A stretch of DNA of 64,000 bases, from positions 6,093,501 through 6,157,500 of the forward strand of contig NZ_CP089985.1 in assembly GCF_021390155.1 (NCBI RefSeq), read 5' to 3'. The position numbers and the translations under genes are program-made. The notes under the pieces are model-generated. The model did not search any database. It saw only the letters and a list, made by a program, of their open reading frames with translations, and had not been told where the DNA came from. Shown here piece by piece: positions 20,113 through 28,440 of this stretch; position 1 is the first letter of the stretch, and each line of letters opens with the position of its first letter. The DNA comes from Pseudomonas sp. HN11 (GTDB taxonomy: Bacteria > Pseudomonadota > Gammaproteobacteria > Pseudomonadales > Pseudomonadaceae).

Positions 20113-21081
20113 ATGACACGTAATACAACCCCCGCTTCGCCAACCAAGCTTCACAGCCCTTCCCGCGCCTGGCGCGCGATTGCTGCGCTGCTGTTCAGCG
20201 TACTGCTGGCACCGACCGCCGCCTTCGCTGATGCCACAGCGCCAGCCACACCGGCTGCTGCCGCGACGCCGGCAACTCCGACGGCAGCACCAACAGCCAC
20301 CGACCCGGCTATGGCGGCTGACCCAACCTCCGCCGATGACAACGGTGTGGTGCTGGAAGAAGACAACACCCTGGGCATGGCTCATGACCTGTCGCCGTGG
20401 GGCATGTATCAGAACGCTGACGTGGTGGTAAAAGCCGTCATGATCGGCCTGGCCATTGCTTCGATCATCACCTGGACCATCTGGATCGCCAAGGGCTTCG
20501 AGCTGCTGGGCGCCAAACGTCGTCTGCGCACTGAAATCGTCCACCTGAAAAAGGCCACCACCCTCAAGGAAGCCAGCGAAAGCGCGACCAAGAAAGGCAC
20601 CCTGGCCAACACCCTGGTACACGACGCGCTGGAAGAAATGCGCCTGTCGGCCAATACCCGCGAAAAAGAAGGCATCAAGGAACGTGTTGCCTTCCGCCTG
20701 GAGCGTCTGGTGGCGGCCTGCGGTCGTAACATGAGCAGCGGTACCGGTGTGCTGGCGACCATTGGCTCCACCGCACCGTTCGTCGGTCTGTTCGGCACCG
20801 TGTGGGGCATCATGAACAGCTTCATCGGCATCGCCAAAACCCAGACCACCAACCTCGCCGTCGTTGCCCCCGGAATCGCCGAAGCCCTGCTGGCGACTGC
20901 CCTGGGCCTGGTTGCCGCGATTCCTGCGGTGGTGATCTACAACGTCTTCGCCCGTTCGATTGCCGGCTACAAGGCCCAGGTATCGGACGCGTCGGCAGAA
21001 GTCCTGCTGCTGGTCAGCCGCGACCTCGATCACCTGCCTACCGAGCGCAGCTCGCAACCGCACATGGTGAAAGTGGGGTAA
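20113..21081 (+). CDS. exbB: TonB-system energiser ExbB
   Basis: The 322-residue protein belongs to the MotA/TolQ/ExbB family. It has an N-terminal signal-like segment (RAIAALLFSVLLAPTAAFA) and an alanine/proline/threonine-rich stretch to about residue 75, the longer form seen in Pseudomonas. Three membrane helices follow: about residues 108-130, and a pair in the C-terminal half (TGVLATIGSTAPFVGLFGTVWGIM and AEALLATALGLVAAIPAVVIYNVF). With ExbD it forms the inner-membrane proton channel that energises TonB. It is the first gene of exbB-exbD-tonB. The upstream AT-rich region has a possible but weak Fur-like site. Confidence 0.96.
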   Translation: MTRNTTPASPTKLHSPSRAWRAIAALLFSVLLAPTAAFADATAPATPAAAATPATPTAAPTATDPAMAADPTSADDNGVVLEEDNTLGMAHDLSPWGMYQNADVVVKAVMIGLAIASIITWTIWIAKGFELLGAKRRLRTEIVHLKKATTLKEASESATKKGTLANTLVHDALEEMRLSANTREKEGIKERVAFRLERLVAACGRNMSSGTGVLATIGSTAPFVGLFGTVWGIMNSFIGIAKTQTTNLAVVAPGIAEALLATALGLVAAIPAVVIYNVFARSIAGYKAQVSDASAEVLLLVSRDLDHLPTERSSQPHMVKVG

Positions 21082-21087
21082 TCGGCC

Positions 21088-21513
21088 ATGGGCCTGCATT
21101 TGAATCAAGGCGACGACGAACTCGTCGAGAACCACGAAATCAACGTCACGCCGTTTATCGACGTGATGCTGGTGCTGCTGATCATCTTTATGGTGGCAGC
21201 ACCGTTGGCCACCGTGGATATCAAGGTCGACCTGCCCGCGTCCAGCGCAAAACCTGCGCCACGGCCAGAGAAACCGATCTTCCTCAGCGTCAAGGCGGAC
21301 CAACGCCTGTTCCTGGGCGAAGAAGAAGTCAAAGCTGAAACCCTGGGACCGGTGCTTGATGCCAAGACCCAAGGCAAGAAAGACACGACGATCTTCTTCC
21401 AGGCTGACAAGGGCGTTGACTACGGCGACCTGATGAGCGTGATGGATGCCCTGCGTGCAGCCGGCTACCTCAAGGTCGGCCTGGTCGGACTTGAGACGGC
21501 AGCCAAGAAATGA
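21088..21513 (+). CDS. exbD: TonB-system energiser ExbD
   Basis: The 141-residue protein has a short cytoplasmic N-terminus, a single membrane helix and a periplasmic domain. The signature INVTPFIDVMLVLLIIFM contains the conserved membrane Asp that carries the proton, followed by VDIKVDLPAS. It works with ExbB to drive TonB. Six bases separate it from exbB and its end overlaps tonB by four bases (ATGA), so the three genes form one operon. Confidence 0.97.
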   Translation: MGLHLNQGDDELVENHEINVTPFIDVMLVLLIIFMVAAPLATVDIKVDLPASSAKPAPRPEKPIFLSVKADQRLFLGEEEVKAETLGPVLDAKTQGKKDTTIFFQADKGVDYGDLMSVMDALRAAGYLKVGLVGLETAAKK

Positions 21514-22259
21514 TCACGACGCGCCACAAACTGACGCGTTATGGCACCAGCCTCGCCGTCGTACTGGGCGTGCATGCCGTCGCGATCGCTATCGCGCTTC
21601 ATTGGTCCGCGCCGCGCACGGTGCAGTTGCCACCGGCTGCCATGGTCATCGACCTGGCGCCGATGCCAGCCCCACCGCCGCCAGCGCCGCCCAAGGTGGT
21701 AACGCCGCCGCAACCGCCTGCACCGGTGGAAGAGCTGCCCCTGCCGAAATTGGCCGAGGCGCCCAAACCAACGATCCAGGTGCCCAAGCCGGTCAAGCCC
21801 AAGCCCAAACCACAGCCGCCCAAACCGGTAGAGAAGAAGATCGAGCCGCCCAAGGAGAAACCCTCCGAGGACCCGCCGAGCGACGCTCCGCCGACCCAGG
21901 CACCGGCTGAAAAATCGGCCCAGCCCGTTCCTGGCCCTTCGCCGCAACAGATCGCTGCCAAGGCATCCTGGGAAGGCACCCTGCTGGCACACTTGCAGAA
22001 GTACAAGAAGTACCCGCCAGGTGCCCAGGCGCGTGGCAAGGAAGGATTGAACCGCCTGAAGTTCGTGGTGGATGCGGACGGCAATGTGCTGTCCTACGAG
22101 TTGGTGGGCCGTTCCGGCAACGCCGACCTGGACCGCGCCACACTGGACATGATCCGTCGTGCCCAGCCGCTGCCAAAACCGCCAGCGGACATGCTCAAGG
22201 GTGGCAGCATCGAGATCGTTGCACCGTTTGTGTACAACATCGAGAAACGTCGTCGCTGA
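21510..22259 (+). CDS. tonB: energy transducer TonB
   Basis: The 249-residue protein has an N-terminal membrane anchor (about residues 12-32), a long proline/lysine-rich periplasmic spacer (about 45-150, with repeated PKP and PPP units) and a C-terminal TonB domain with YPPGAQARGKEGLNRLKFVV and ADLDRATLDMIRRAQPLPKPP. It carries energy from ExbB-ExbD to outer-membrane receptors for siderophores and other ligands. The ATG overlaps the exbD stop. A hairpin follows at 22263-22296. Confidence 0.97.
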   Translation: MITTRHKLTRYGTSLAVVLGVHAVAIAIALHWSAPRTVQLPPAAMVIDLAPMPAPPPPAPPKVVTPPQPPAPVEELPLPKLAEAPKPTIQVPKPVKPKPKPQPPKPVEKKIEPPKEKPSEDPPSDAPPTQAPAEKSAQPVPGPSPQQIAAKASWEGTLLAHLQKYKKYPPGAQARGKEGLNRLKFVVDADGNVLSYELVGRSGNADLDRATLDMIRRAQPLPKPPADMLKGGSIEIVAPFVYNIEKRRR

Positions 22260-22262
22260 AAA

Positions 22263-22296
22263 TGAAGATGGTGAGGGGCAATCCTCACCCCCTTCA
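22263..22296 (+). terminator. hairpin after tonB
   Basis: TGAAG and GGTGAGG pair with CCTCACC and CTTCA across a 6-base loop, beginning four bases after the tonB stop. There is no T-run, so it may slow or protect the transcript end rather than be a strong terminator. Confidence 0.55.
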
Positions 22297-22401
22297 GCAA
22301 AATCTGCGCAACTGAGCGCTCAATCCCCAGCAAAGTTCTGATAACGTGCGTCTATCGATTGCAGCCGGTATGCTTGGCCCGCAACCTCATGGACGCTCGC
22401 T

Positions 22402-23322
22402 ATGACTCTTACAGAATTACGCTACATCGTTACCCTCGCCCAAGAGCAGCACTTCGGCCACGCGGCCGAGCGCTGCCACGTCAGCCAGCCGACGCTGTCG
22501 GTGGGCGTGAAAAAGCTTGAAGACGAACTCGGTGTGCTGATTTTCGAGCGCAGCAAAAGCGCCGTGCGCCTGACGCCTGTGGGCGAAGGCATCGTGGCCC
22601 AGGCCCAGAAAGTGCTGGAGCAGGCGCAGAGCATTCGCGAACTGGCCCAGGCCGGCAAGAACCAACTGACCGCGCCACTTAAAGTGGGTGCCATCTACAC
22701 CGTCGGCCCGTACCTGTTCCCGCACCTGATCCCACAACTGCACCGCGTCGCGCCGCAGATGCCGTTGTATATCGAAGAAAACTTCACCCACGTGCTGCGC
22801 GACAAACTGCGCAACGGCGAGCTGGACGCGATCATCATCGCCCTGCCGTTCAACGAGGCGGATGTACTGACCTTGCCGCTCTACGATGAGCCGTTCTACG
22901 TGCTGATGCCGGCTTCCCACCCGTGGACGCAAAAAGACACCATCGACGCCGGCCTGCTCAACGACAAGAGCCTGCTGCTGCTCGGCGAAGGCCACTGCTT
23001 CCGCGACCAGGTCCTGGAAGCTTGCCCGACGCTGACCAAGGGCAACGACGGCGCCAAGCACACCACCGTGGAATCCAGTTCCCTGGAAACCATCCGCCAC
23101 ATGGTCGCGTCCGGCCTGGGCATTTCGATCCTGCCGCTGTCGGCAGTGGACAGCCATCACTACGCCCCCGGCGTGATCGAAGTGCGCCCACTGACGCCGC
23201 CGGTGCCTTTCCGTACCGTGGCGATCGCCTGGCGCGCCAGCTTCCCACGGCCGAAAGCGATTGAGATCCTCGCCGATTCGATCCGCCTGTGTTCGGTGGC
23301 CAAGCCGACGGCTGCGAGCTAA
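22402..23322 (+). CDS. oxyR: hydrogen peroxide-sensing LysR regulator OxyR
   Basis: The 306-residue protein has the LysR N-terminal helix-turn-helix (residues 1-60: LTELRYIVTLAQEQHFGHAA, HVSQPTLSVGVKKLE) and a ligand-sensing domain. The OxyR hallmark is present at about residues 199-209: GHCFRDQVLEAC, with the two cysteines that form the peroxide-sensing disulphide. It activates catalase, alkyl hydroperoxide reductase and related genes. It lies eight bases before recG, the conserved Pseudomonas arrangement, so the two are probably co-transcribed. Confidence 0.97.
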   Translation: MTLTELRYIVTLAQEQHFGHAAERCHVSQPTLSVGVKKLEDELGVLIFERSKSAVRLTPVGEGIVAQAQKVLEQAQSIRELAQAGKNQLTAPLKVGAIYTVGPYLFPHLIPQLHRVAPQMPLYIEENFTHVLRDKLRNGELDAIIIALPFNEADVLTLPLYDEPFYVLMPASHPWTQKDTIDAGLLNDKSLLLLGEGHCFRDQVLEACPTLTKGNDGAKHTTVESSSLETIRHMVASGLGISILPLSAVDSHHYAPGVIEVRPLTPPVPFRTVAIAWRASFPRPKAIEILADSIRLCSVAKPTAAS

Positions 23323-23330
23323 GCAACGGT

Positions 23331-25406
23331 ATGACTGAGCTGTCGCAGGTGTCGGTGACGGCACTCAAGGGTGTCGGTGAAGCCATGGCCGAGAAGTTGG
23401 CCAAGGTCGGCCTGGAAAACCTCCAGGACGTGTTATTCCACCTGCCCTTGCGCTATCAGGACCGGACCCGCGTAGTGCCCATAGGCCAGTTGCGCCCAGG
23501 GCAGGACGCGGTGGTCGAAGGCACCGTCAGCGGTGCCGATGTGGTGATGGGCAAGCGCCGCAGCCTGGTGGTGCGCCTGCAGGACGGCACCGGCGGCCTG
23601 AGCCTGCGCTTCTACCATTTCAGCAACGCGCAGAAGGAAGGGCTCAAGCGCGGCACCCGCGTGCGCTGCTACGGCGAAGCGCGGCCCGGTGCGTCCGGCC
23701 TGGAAATCTATCACCCGGAATACCGCGCCATCACCGGTGACGAACCGCCGCCGGTCGACACCACGCTCACGCCGATCTACCCGCTCACCGAAGGCCTGAC
23801 CCAGCAACGCCTGCGCCAACTCTGCATGCAGACGCTGACGATGCTCGGCCCGAAAAGCCTGCCCGATTGGCTGCCTCAGGAACTGGCCCGCGACTATCAA
23901 CTGGCGCCGTTGGACGATGCGATCCGCTACCTGCATCACCCACCCGCCGACGCCGATGTCGACGAACTCGCGCTCGGTCATCACTGGGCCCAGCACCGTT
24001 TGGCCTTTGAAGAACTGCTGACCCACCAACTGTCCCAGCAACGCCTGCGCGAAAGCATGCGTTCGCTACGTGCGCCAGCCATGCCCAAGGCAACACGTTT
24101 GCCGGCGCAATACCTGGCCAATCTGGGCTTCGCGCCGACCGGTGCGCAGCAGCGCGTCGGCAATGAAATCGCCTACGACCTCAGCCAGAAAGAACCCATG
24201 CTACGGCTGATCCAGGGTGACGTAGGCGCAGGCAAGACCGTGGTCGCCGCCCTCGCCGCCTTACAAGCGCTGGAAGCCGGTTACCAAGTGGCGCTGATGG
24301 CACCCACCGAGATCCTCGCCGAGCAGCACTTCATCACCTTCAAGCGCTGGCTCGAACCCCTGGGCCTGGACGTCGCATGGCTGGCCGGCAAGCTCAAGGG
24401 CAAGAATCGCGCGGCGGCACTGGAGCAAATCGCCGGTGGCGCGCCGATGGTGGTCGGCACCCACGCGCTATTCCAGGACGAAGTGCAGTTCAAGAACCTC
24501 GCGCTGGTGATCATCGATGAACAACACCGTTTCGGCGTGCAACAACGCCTGGCCCTGCGCCAGAAAGGCGTGGGCGGACGCATGAGCCCACACCAGTTGA
24601 TCATGACCGCCACGCCGATCCCGCGCACCCTGGCCATGAGCGCCTACGCCGACCTCGACACCTCGATCCTCGACGAGCTGCCACCCGGCCGAACCCCGGT
24701 CAACACCGTGCTGGTCACCGACACCCGACGTGTCGAAGTGATCGAGCGCGTGCGCGGCGCCTGCGCCGAAGGGCGCCAGGCGTACTGGGTGTGCACACTG
24801 ATCGAAGAGTCCGAAGAGCTGACCTGCCAGGCTGCCGAGACCACCTTTGAGGACCTCACCAGCGCCTTGGGCGAGCTCAAGGTCGGCCTGATCCACGGCC
24901 GCATGAAACCCGCCGAAAAAGCCGCAGTGATGGCCGAATTCAAGGCCGGCAACCTGCAACTGCTGGTGGCCACCACCGTGATCGAAGTTGGCGTGGACGT
25001 GCCCAACGCCAGCCTGATGATCATCGAGAACCCCGAACGCCTGGGCCTGGCACAACTGCACCAGTTACGCGGCCGTGTAGGCCGGGGCAGCGCCGCCAGC
25101 CATTGCGTGCTGCTCTACCATCCGCCGCTGTCGCAGATCGGCCGCCAGCGTCTGGGCATCATGCGCGAAACCAACGATGGGTTTGTAATCGCCGAAAAAG
25201 ACCTGGAACTGCGCGGCCCCGGTGAAATGCTCGGCACGCGCCAGACCGGCCTGCTGCAATTCAAGGTCGCCGACTTGATGCGCGACGCCGACCTGCTGCC
25301 CGCCGTACGCGATGCGGCGCAAGCGCTGCTCGAACGTTGGCCGGATCATGTCAGCCCGTTATTGGATCGCTGGCTACGCCATGGGCAGCAATACGGCCAA
25401 GTGTGA
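23331..25406 (+). CDS. recG: ATP-dependent DNA helicase RecG
   Basis: The 691-residue protein has the RecG wedge domain (OB fold, about 55-150) followed by the SF2 helicase core: Walker A GDVGAGKTVVAALAAL, the DEQH box in IIDEQHRFGVQQR, TATPIPRTLAMS, and motif VI QLRGRVGRG. It also has the C-terminal DRxxGE-like LELRGPGEMLGTRQ region. RecG remodels stalled replication forks and branch-migrates Holliday junctions. The start MTELSQVSVTALKGVG at 23331 is preferred over an upstream in-frame start that overlaps oxyR. Confidence 0.98.
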   Translation: MTELSQVSVTALKGVGEAMAEKLAKVGLENLQDVLFHLPLRYQDRTRVVPIGQLRPGQDAVVEGTVSGADVVMGKRRSLVVRLQDGTGGLSLRFYHFSNAQKEGLKRGTRVRCYGEARPGASGLEIYHPEYRAITGDEPPPVDTTLTPIYPLTEGLTQQRLRQLCMQTLTMLGPKSLPDWLPQELARDYQLAPLDDAIRYLHHPPADADVDELALGHHWAQHRLAFEELLTHQLSQQRLRESMRSLRAPAMPKATRLPAQYLANLGFAPTGAQQRVGNEIAYDLSQKEPMLRLIQGDVGAGKTVVAALAALQALEAGYQVALMAPTEILAEQHFITFKRWLEPLGLDVAWLAGKLKGKNRAAALEQIAGGAPMVVGTHALFQDEVQFKNLALVIIDEQHRFGVQQRLALRQKGVGGRMSPHQLIMTATPIPRTLAMSAYADLDTSILDELPPGRTPVNTVLVTDTRRVEVIERVRGACAEGRQAYWVCTLIEESEELTCQAAETTFEDLTSALGELKVGLIHGRMKPAEKAAVMAEFKAGNLQLLVATTVIEVGVDVPNASLMIIENPERLGLAQLHQLRGRVGRGSAASHCVLLYHPPLSQIGRQRLGIMRETNDGFVIAEKDLELRGPGEMLGTRQTGLLQFKVADLMRDADLLPAVRDAAQALLERWPDHVSPLLDRWLRHGQQYGQV

Positions 25407-25483
25407 CGCCTGACTCACTTAGTCGACCATCAGTTGTATCAAGCTGGTTATACTTCGTTGACTGTAAGAAATTGGATCAGGCC

Positions 25484-26884
25484 ATGTCAGAAGTTGCCCT
25501 CGCCACAGCCCCACTGACCGCCCCGCCGGTCATTCGGGCTCTGCTCGCAAAACTCGCCATCCCCTACACGGAGGTCACCGACCTACCGGGCCTGAATCCG
25601 GCGCGAAAGGTCCAGGCCGTGTTGCTGGAAGACGCGGTGGGCGCACTGATGGTGCTGTTCCCGCAGAACCAGTTGCTCGACCTCAACCGCCTTACCGAAC
25701 TCACCGGTCGCCGCCTCACGGCCGTGTCACCGGATCGCGTCGAACGCATGCTGGGCAAGCACGAACTGAGCCTGCTGCCAGGCCTGCCGCCGCTCACCAG
25801 TTCCCCGTGCCTGTACGAAGGCAGCCTGCTCAACGAACCGAGCCTGCTGGTGCATTCGGGCGAAGCAGGCCTGTTGCTGGAGATCTCCAGCGACGCATTC
25901 AAAACCATGCTCACCAAGGCCAGCGCCGGCCATTTTGGCGAACCATTGAGCAACATTCGCCCTAACCTCGACCGCCCGAATGATGACCGTGAGGAAATCA
26001 CCCAGGCGATGCAGGCGTTCACCGCCCGCCGCATCCAGCAACGCCTGGAAGCGACCATCGAGATACCACCGCTGGCGGATACCGCGCAGAAGATCATCAA
26101 GCTGCGCGTCGACCCGAATGCCACCATTGATGACATCACTGGCGTGGTCGAAACCGATCCTGCCCTGGCCGCCCAGGTCGTGAGCTGGGCCGCCTCGCCG
26201 TACTACGCCTCGCCGGGCAAGATCCGCTCCGTGGAAGACGCCATCGTGCGCGTGCTGGGCTTTGACCTGGTGATCAACCTGGCACTGGGGCTCGCCCTGG
26301 GCAAGACCTTGAGTCTGCCCAAGGACCGCCCGCACCAGTCCACGCCGTACTGGCACCAGTCGATCTACACCGCCGCCGTGATCGAAGGCTTGACCCGCGC
26401 CATGCCTCGCGCCCAGCGCCCGGAAGCCGGCCTGACCTACCTCGCCGGTTTGCTGCATAACTTCGGCTACCTGCTGCTGGCCCATGTGTTTCCGCCGCAC
26501 TTCTCGCTGATCTGCCGTCACCTGGAGGTCAACCCGCACCTGTGCCACAGCTATGTCGAGCAACACTTGCTGGGCATCAGCCGCGAGCAGATCGGTGCGT
26601 GGCTGATGCGCTACTGGGACATGCCGGACGAACTGTCCACCGCGCTGCGCTTCCAGCATGATCCGACCTACGATGGGCAATACGCTGAGTACCCGAACCT
26701 GGTGTGCCTGGCTGTACGTTTGCTGCGTAGCCGCGGGATTGGCTCCGGGCCGGATGAGGCGATTCCGGAGGCGTTGCTTGAGCGTCTGGGCTTGAGCCGT
26801 GACAAGGCTGAGGAAGTGGTCGGCAAGGTGTTGGATGCCGAGGTGTTGTTGCGCGAACTGGCCTCCCAGTTCAGTCAGGCCTGA
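25484..26884 (+). CDS. aminoacyl-tRNA deacylase-like plus HDOD domain protein
   Basis: The 466-residue protein fuses two domains. Residues about 10-160 resemble the YbaK/ProX-type aminoacyl-tRNA deacylase fold (VIRALLAKLAIPYTEV at the start, ARKVQAVLLED). Residues about 205-420 form an HDOD domain (PPLADTAQKIIKLRVDPNAT, VVETDPALAAQVVSWAAS, LAGLLHNFGYLLL), the catalytically degenerate HD-like domain common in signal-output proteins. Such fusions are common in Pseudomonas but their function is unknown; regulation of signalling or surface behaviour is only inferred from HDOD proteins in general. The start at 25484 is chosen over a longer frame that overlaps recG. It converges with the next gene across a hairpin. 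Confidence 0.87.
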   Translation: MSEVALATAPLTAPPVIRALLAKLAIPYTEVTDLPGLNPARKVQAVLLEDAVGALMVLFPQNQLLDLNRLTELTGRRLTAVSPDRVERMLGKHELSLLPGLPPLTSSPCLYEGSLLNEPSLLVHSGEAGLLLEISSDAFKTMLTKASAGHFGEPLSNIRPNLDRPNDDREEITQAMQAFTARRIQQRLEATIEIPPLADTAQKIIKLRVDPNATIDDITGVVETDPALAAQVVSWAASPYYASPGKIRSVEDAIVRVLGFDLVINLALGLALGKTLSLPKDRPHQSTPYWHQSIYTAAVIEGLTRAMPRAQRPEAGLTYLAGLLHNFGYLLLAHVFPPHFSLICRHLEVNPHLCHSYVEQHLLGISREQIGAWLMRYWDMPDELSTALRFQHDPTYDGQYAEYPNLVCLAVRLLRSRGIGSGPDEAIPEALLERLGLSRDKAEEVVGKVLDAEVLLRELASQFSQA

Positions 26885-26888
26885 CGGC

Positions 26889-26927
26889 AGCTGCAAGCTC
26901 CAAGTAATCAGCTTCAAGCTTGCAGCT
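26889..26927. terminator. AAGCTGCAAGC-type hairpin between convergent genes
   Basis: Perfect 11-bp stem, AGCTGCAAGCT paired with AGCTTGCAGCT, with a 17-base loop that contains a further partial copy of the unit. It belongs to the same repeat type as 5645-5696 and again lies between convergent genes, so bidirectional termination is likely. Confidence 0.7.
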
Positions 26928-26933
26928 TGTGGC

Positions 26934-27314
26934 TCATCGCTTGGAACTGCGCTTGCGCCCCAAATACTTGGTCAACCCCTGGAACCAGATCACCAGCGCC
27001 GGGTTGCCCTTGATCTGGATCGACTTGTCCTGAATCCCCGTCATGAACGCCAGTTGCTTGTTCTTCGCCTGCATGGTGGCGAAGCCGTAAGCGGCATCTT
27101 TAAACGCAATGGCAAACGCAGGCGCAGGGTGCACACCCGAGCGGCTGGTGATGCGCTGGTCTTTGACGATGAAGTGACGGGCAACCTTACCGTCAAGGGT
27201 CTGCAACTGGAACGCCAGGTCTTTATCGCCCAACTGTTGCTGGAAGGCAGGATTGGTGCGGCTGGCTTTGCCCATCATCAGGCCCAGCACCCACAGGAGA
27301 AGACGAAATTTCAT
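26934..27314 (-). CDS. small SCP2-like protein
   Basis: The 126-residue protein starts MKFRLLLWVLGLMMGKASR, a hydrophobic N-terminus that may be a membrane anchor, and continues with a pattern like the sterol carrier protein 2 fold: LQTLDGKVARHFIVKDQ, PAFAIAFKDAAYGFATM and DKSIQIKGNPALVIWFQGLT. Pseudomonas homologues are usually left as hypothetical. The start at 27314 is preferred because the upstream part of the longer frame is not protein-like. It is the last conserved chromosomal gene before the secretion cluster and is transcribed in the same direction as the tag operon, but a terminator separates them. Confidence 0.65.
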   Translation of the reverse strand: MKFRLLLWVLGLMMGKASRTNPAFQQQLGDKDLAFQLQTLDGKVARHFIVKDQRITSRSGVHPAPAFAIAFKDAAYGFATMQAKNKQLAFMTGIQDKSIQIKGNPALVIWFQGLTKYLGRKRSSKR

Positions 27315-27374
27315 GCACACGGCCTCGGTGTAATTATTGATCGGCCGCAGCAGTTTAACGATTTGCAAAAAGAA

Positions 27375-27413
27375 CGCCACCGATCTTGCGCATTAGCGGA
27401 AGATCGGCTGGCG
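27375..27413 (-). terminator. terminator of the fha-to-tagQ operon
   Basis: CGCCA(C)CGATCTT pairs with AAGATCGGC-TGGCG around a short loop, followed on the minus strand by TTCTTTTTG. It starts 25 bases after the tagQ stop codon and marks the end of the long leftward type VI operon. Confidence 0.75.
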
Positions 27414-27438
27414 TTTGACGCTTATAGCGGCATGTTAC

Positions 27439-28356
27439 TTAAACGTTCGGGCAAGGTACCGGTGCCCAGTCGGCCAGGTTCGGATCGCGGCAGGTCCCTT
27501 CGATCTGAGTTTTACCGGCACTGGCGACCTGCTTGCTTTGAGCCTGGCTGGCCTGCGCGGTCTGCAGGGTTTTCTCAGTGGTGACTGCCTCTTTTGGCAC
27601 GGTTGGCAACACTGGCTTTTTCGGCGGTTTCTTGCCTTTTTTCACTGGGGTCGCGGCTGGCGCTGTATCAGCCTGGGCTACGGTTACCACGTCGGCACGC
27701 TGGACGCCGACTTGTTGCAAGTCTTTCTCGTAGGCCTGGGTGTAGTTGTTGAGGTCTTCTGCGACCTTGCCGTTGACCGCGACGATCAGATCATTGGACT
27801 CCTTCAGGCCGGAAACGATTTCCGCCAGGCGCTTGCGGCCTTCGGTATCGTTGACGGTCTTGGCCTTGCGGTCGGCCACCAGCTTGGTGAACGCGCTCTG
27901 GTAGCATTGCTGCGACGCTTTGGCGTAGGCGGTGCTGCGGTCGATATCAGCGGCACTTTTGTTTACATCAGCCGCATAGGAAGCGATACGTTGGTTGTCG
28001 TCGGCGATCTGCTTCTGACGTTCGGTGTAATAACCCGCCGCGCCACCCGCCAAGGCACCGCCTGCGGCACCGATGGCTGCGTTACGGCCACGTTTTTCTT
28101 TGTCACCGGTCAGGGCACCCAGCAGTGCACCGCCGGCCGCGCCGATGGCAGCACCGGTCACGACCGACTTGGTCATGTTCGAATCGGTCGCACGCAGGTG
28201 CTGCACCGGCTCGTAGCAGTTCGGGTAGTACTCGACCTTGGTGCTCGACGCGACCTTGGAGGCCGGCGACGTGGCGCAACCGGTCAAAACGGTGCTGAAA
28301 CCGGCTGCGATCAGCAGCAAGTGACGCTTGGAAACGGCCTTACGGGAAAAAAGCAT
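27439..28356 (-). CDS. tagQ: type VI accessory lipoprotein TagQ
   Basis: The 305-residue protein begins with a lipoprotein signal (MLFSRKAVSKRHLLLIAAGFSTVLTGC) and Ala at +2, so outer-membrane sorting is expected. Residues about 65-110 hold a glycine-zipper (GAAIGAAGGALLGALTG and AAIGAAGGALAGGAAG), followed by a helical region and a proline/lysine-rich stretch. Position and type match TagQ of the P. aeruginosa H1 cluster, the outer-membrane lipoprotein that anchors TagR and so feeds the TagQRST-PpkA signalling branch. It is the last gene of the operon, with a terminator close behind. The sequence beyond the zipper is variable, so identity rests mainly on gene order. Confidence 0.85.
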   Translation of the reverse strand: MLFSRKAVSKRHLLLIAAGFSTVLTGCATSPASKVASSTKVEYYPNCYEPVQHLRATDSNMTKSVVTGAAIGAAGGALLGALTGDKEKRGRNAAIGAAGGALAGGAAGYYTERQKQIADDNQRIASYAADVNKSAADIDRSTAYAKASQQCYQSAFTKLVADRKAKTVNDTEGRKRLAEIVSGLKESNDLIVAVNGKVAEDLNNYTQAYEKDLQQVGVQRADVVTVAQADTAPAATPVKKGKKPPKKPVLPTVPKEAVTTEKTLQTAQASQAQSKQVASAGKTQIEGTCRDPNLADWAPVPCPNV

Positions 28357-28440
28357 AGGTGTGTTCTCGTTTAAGTTTGACTTGCCCAGCACGGCCCACC
28401 GCCGCCTGAGTCCCTTCCAAGCTCGCCATACAGCCAGCGC

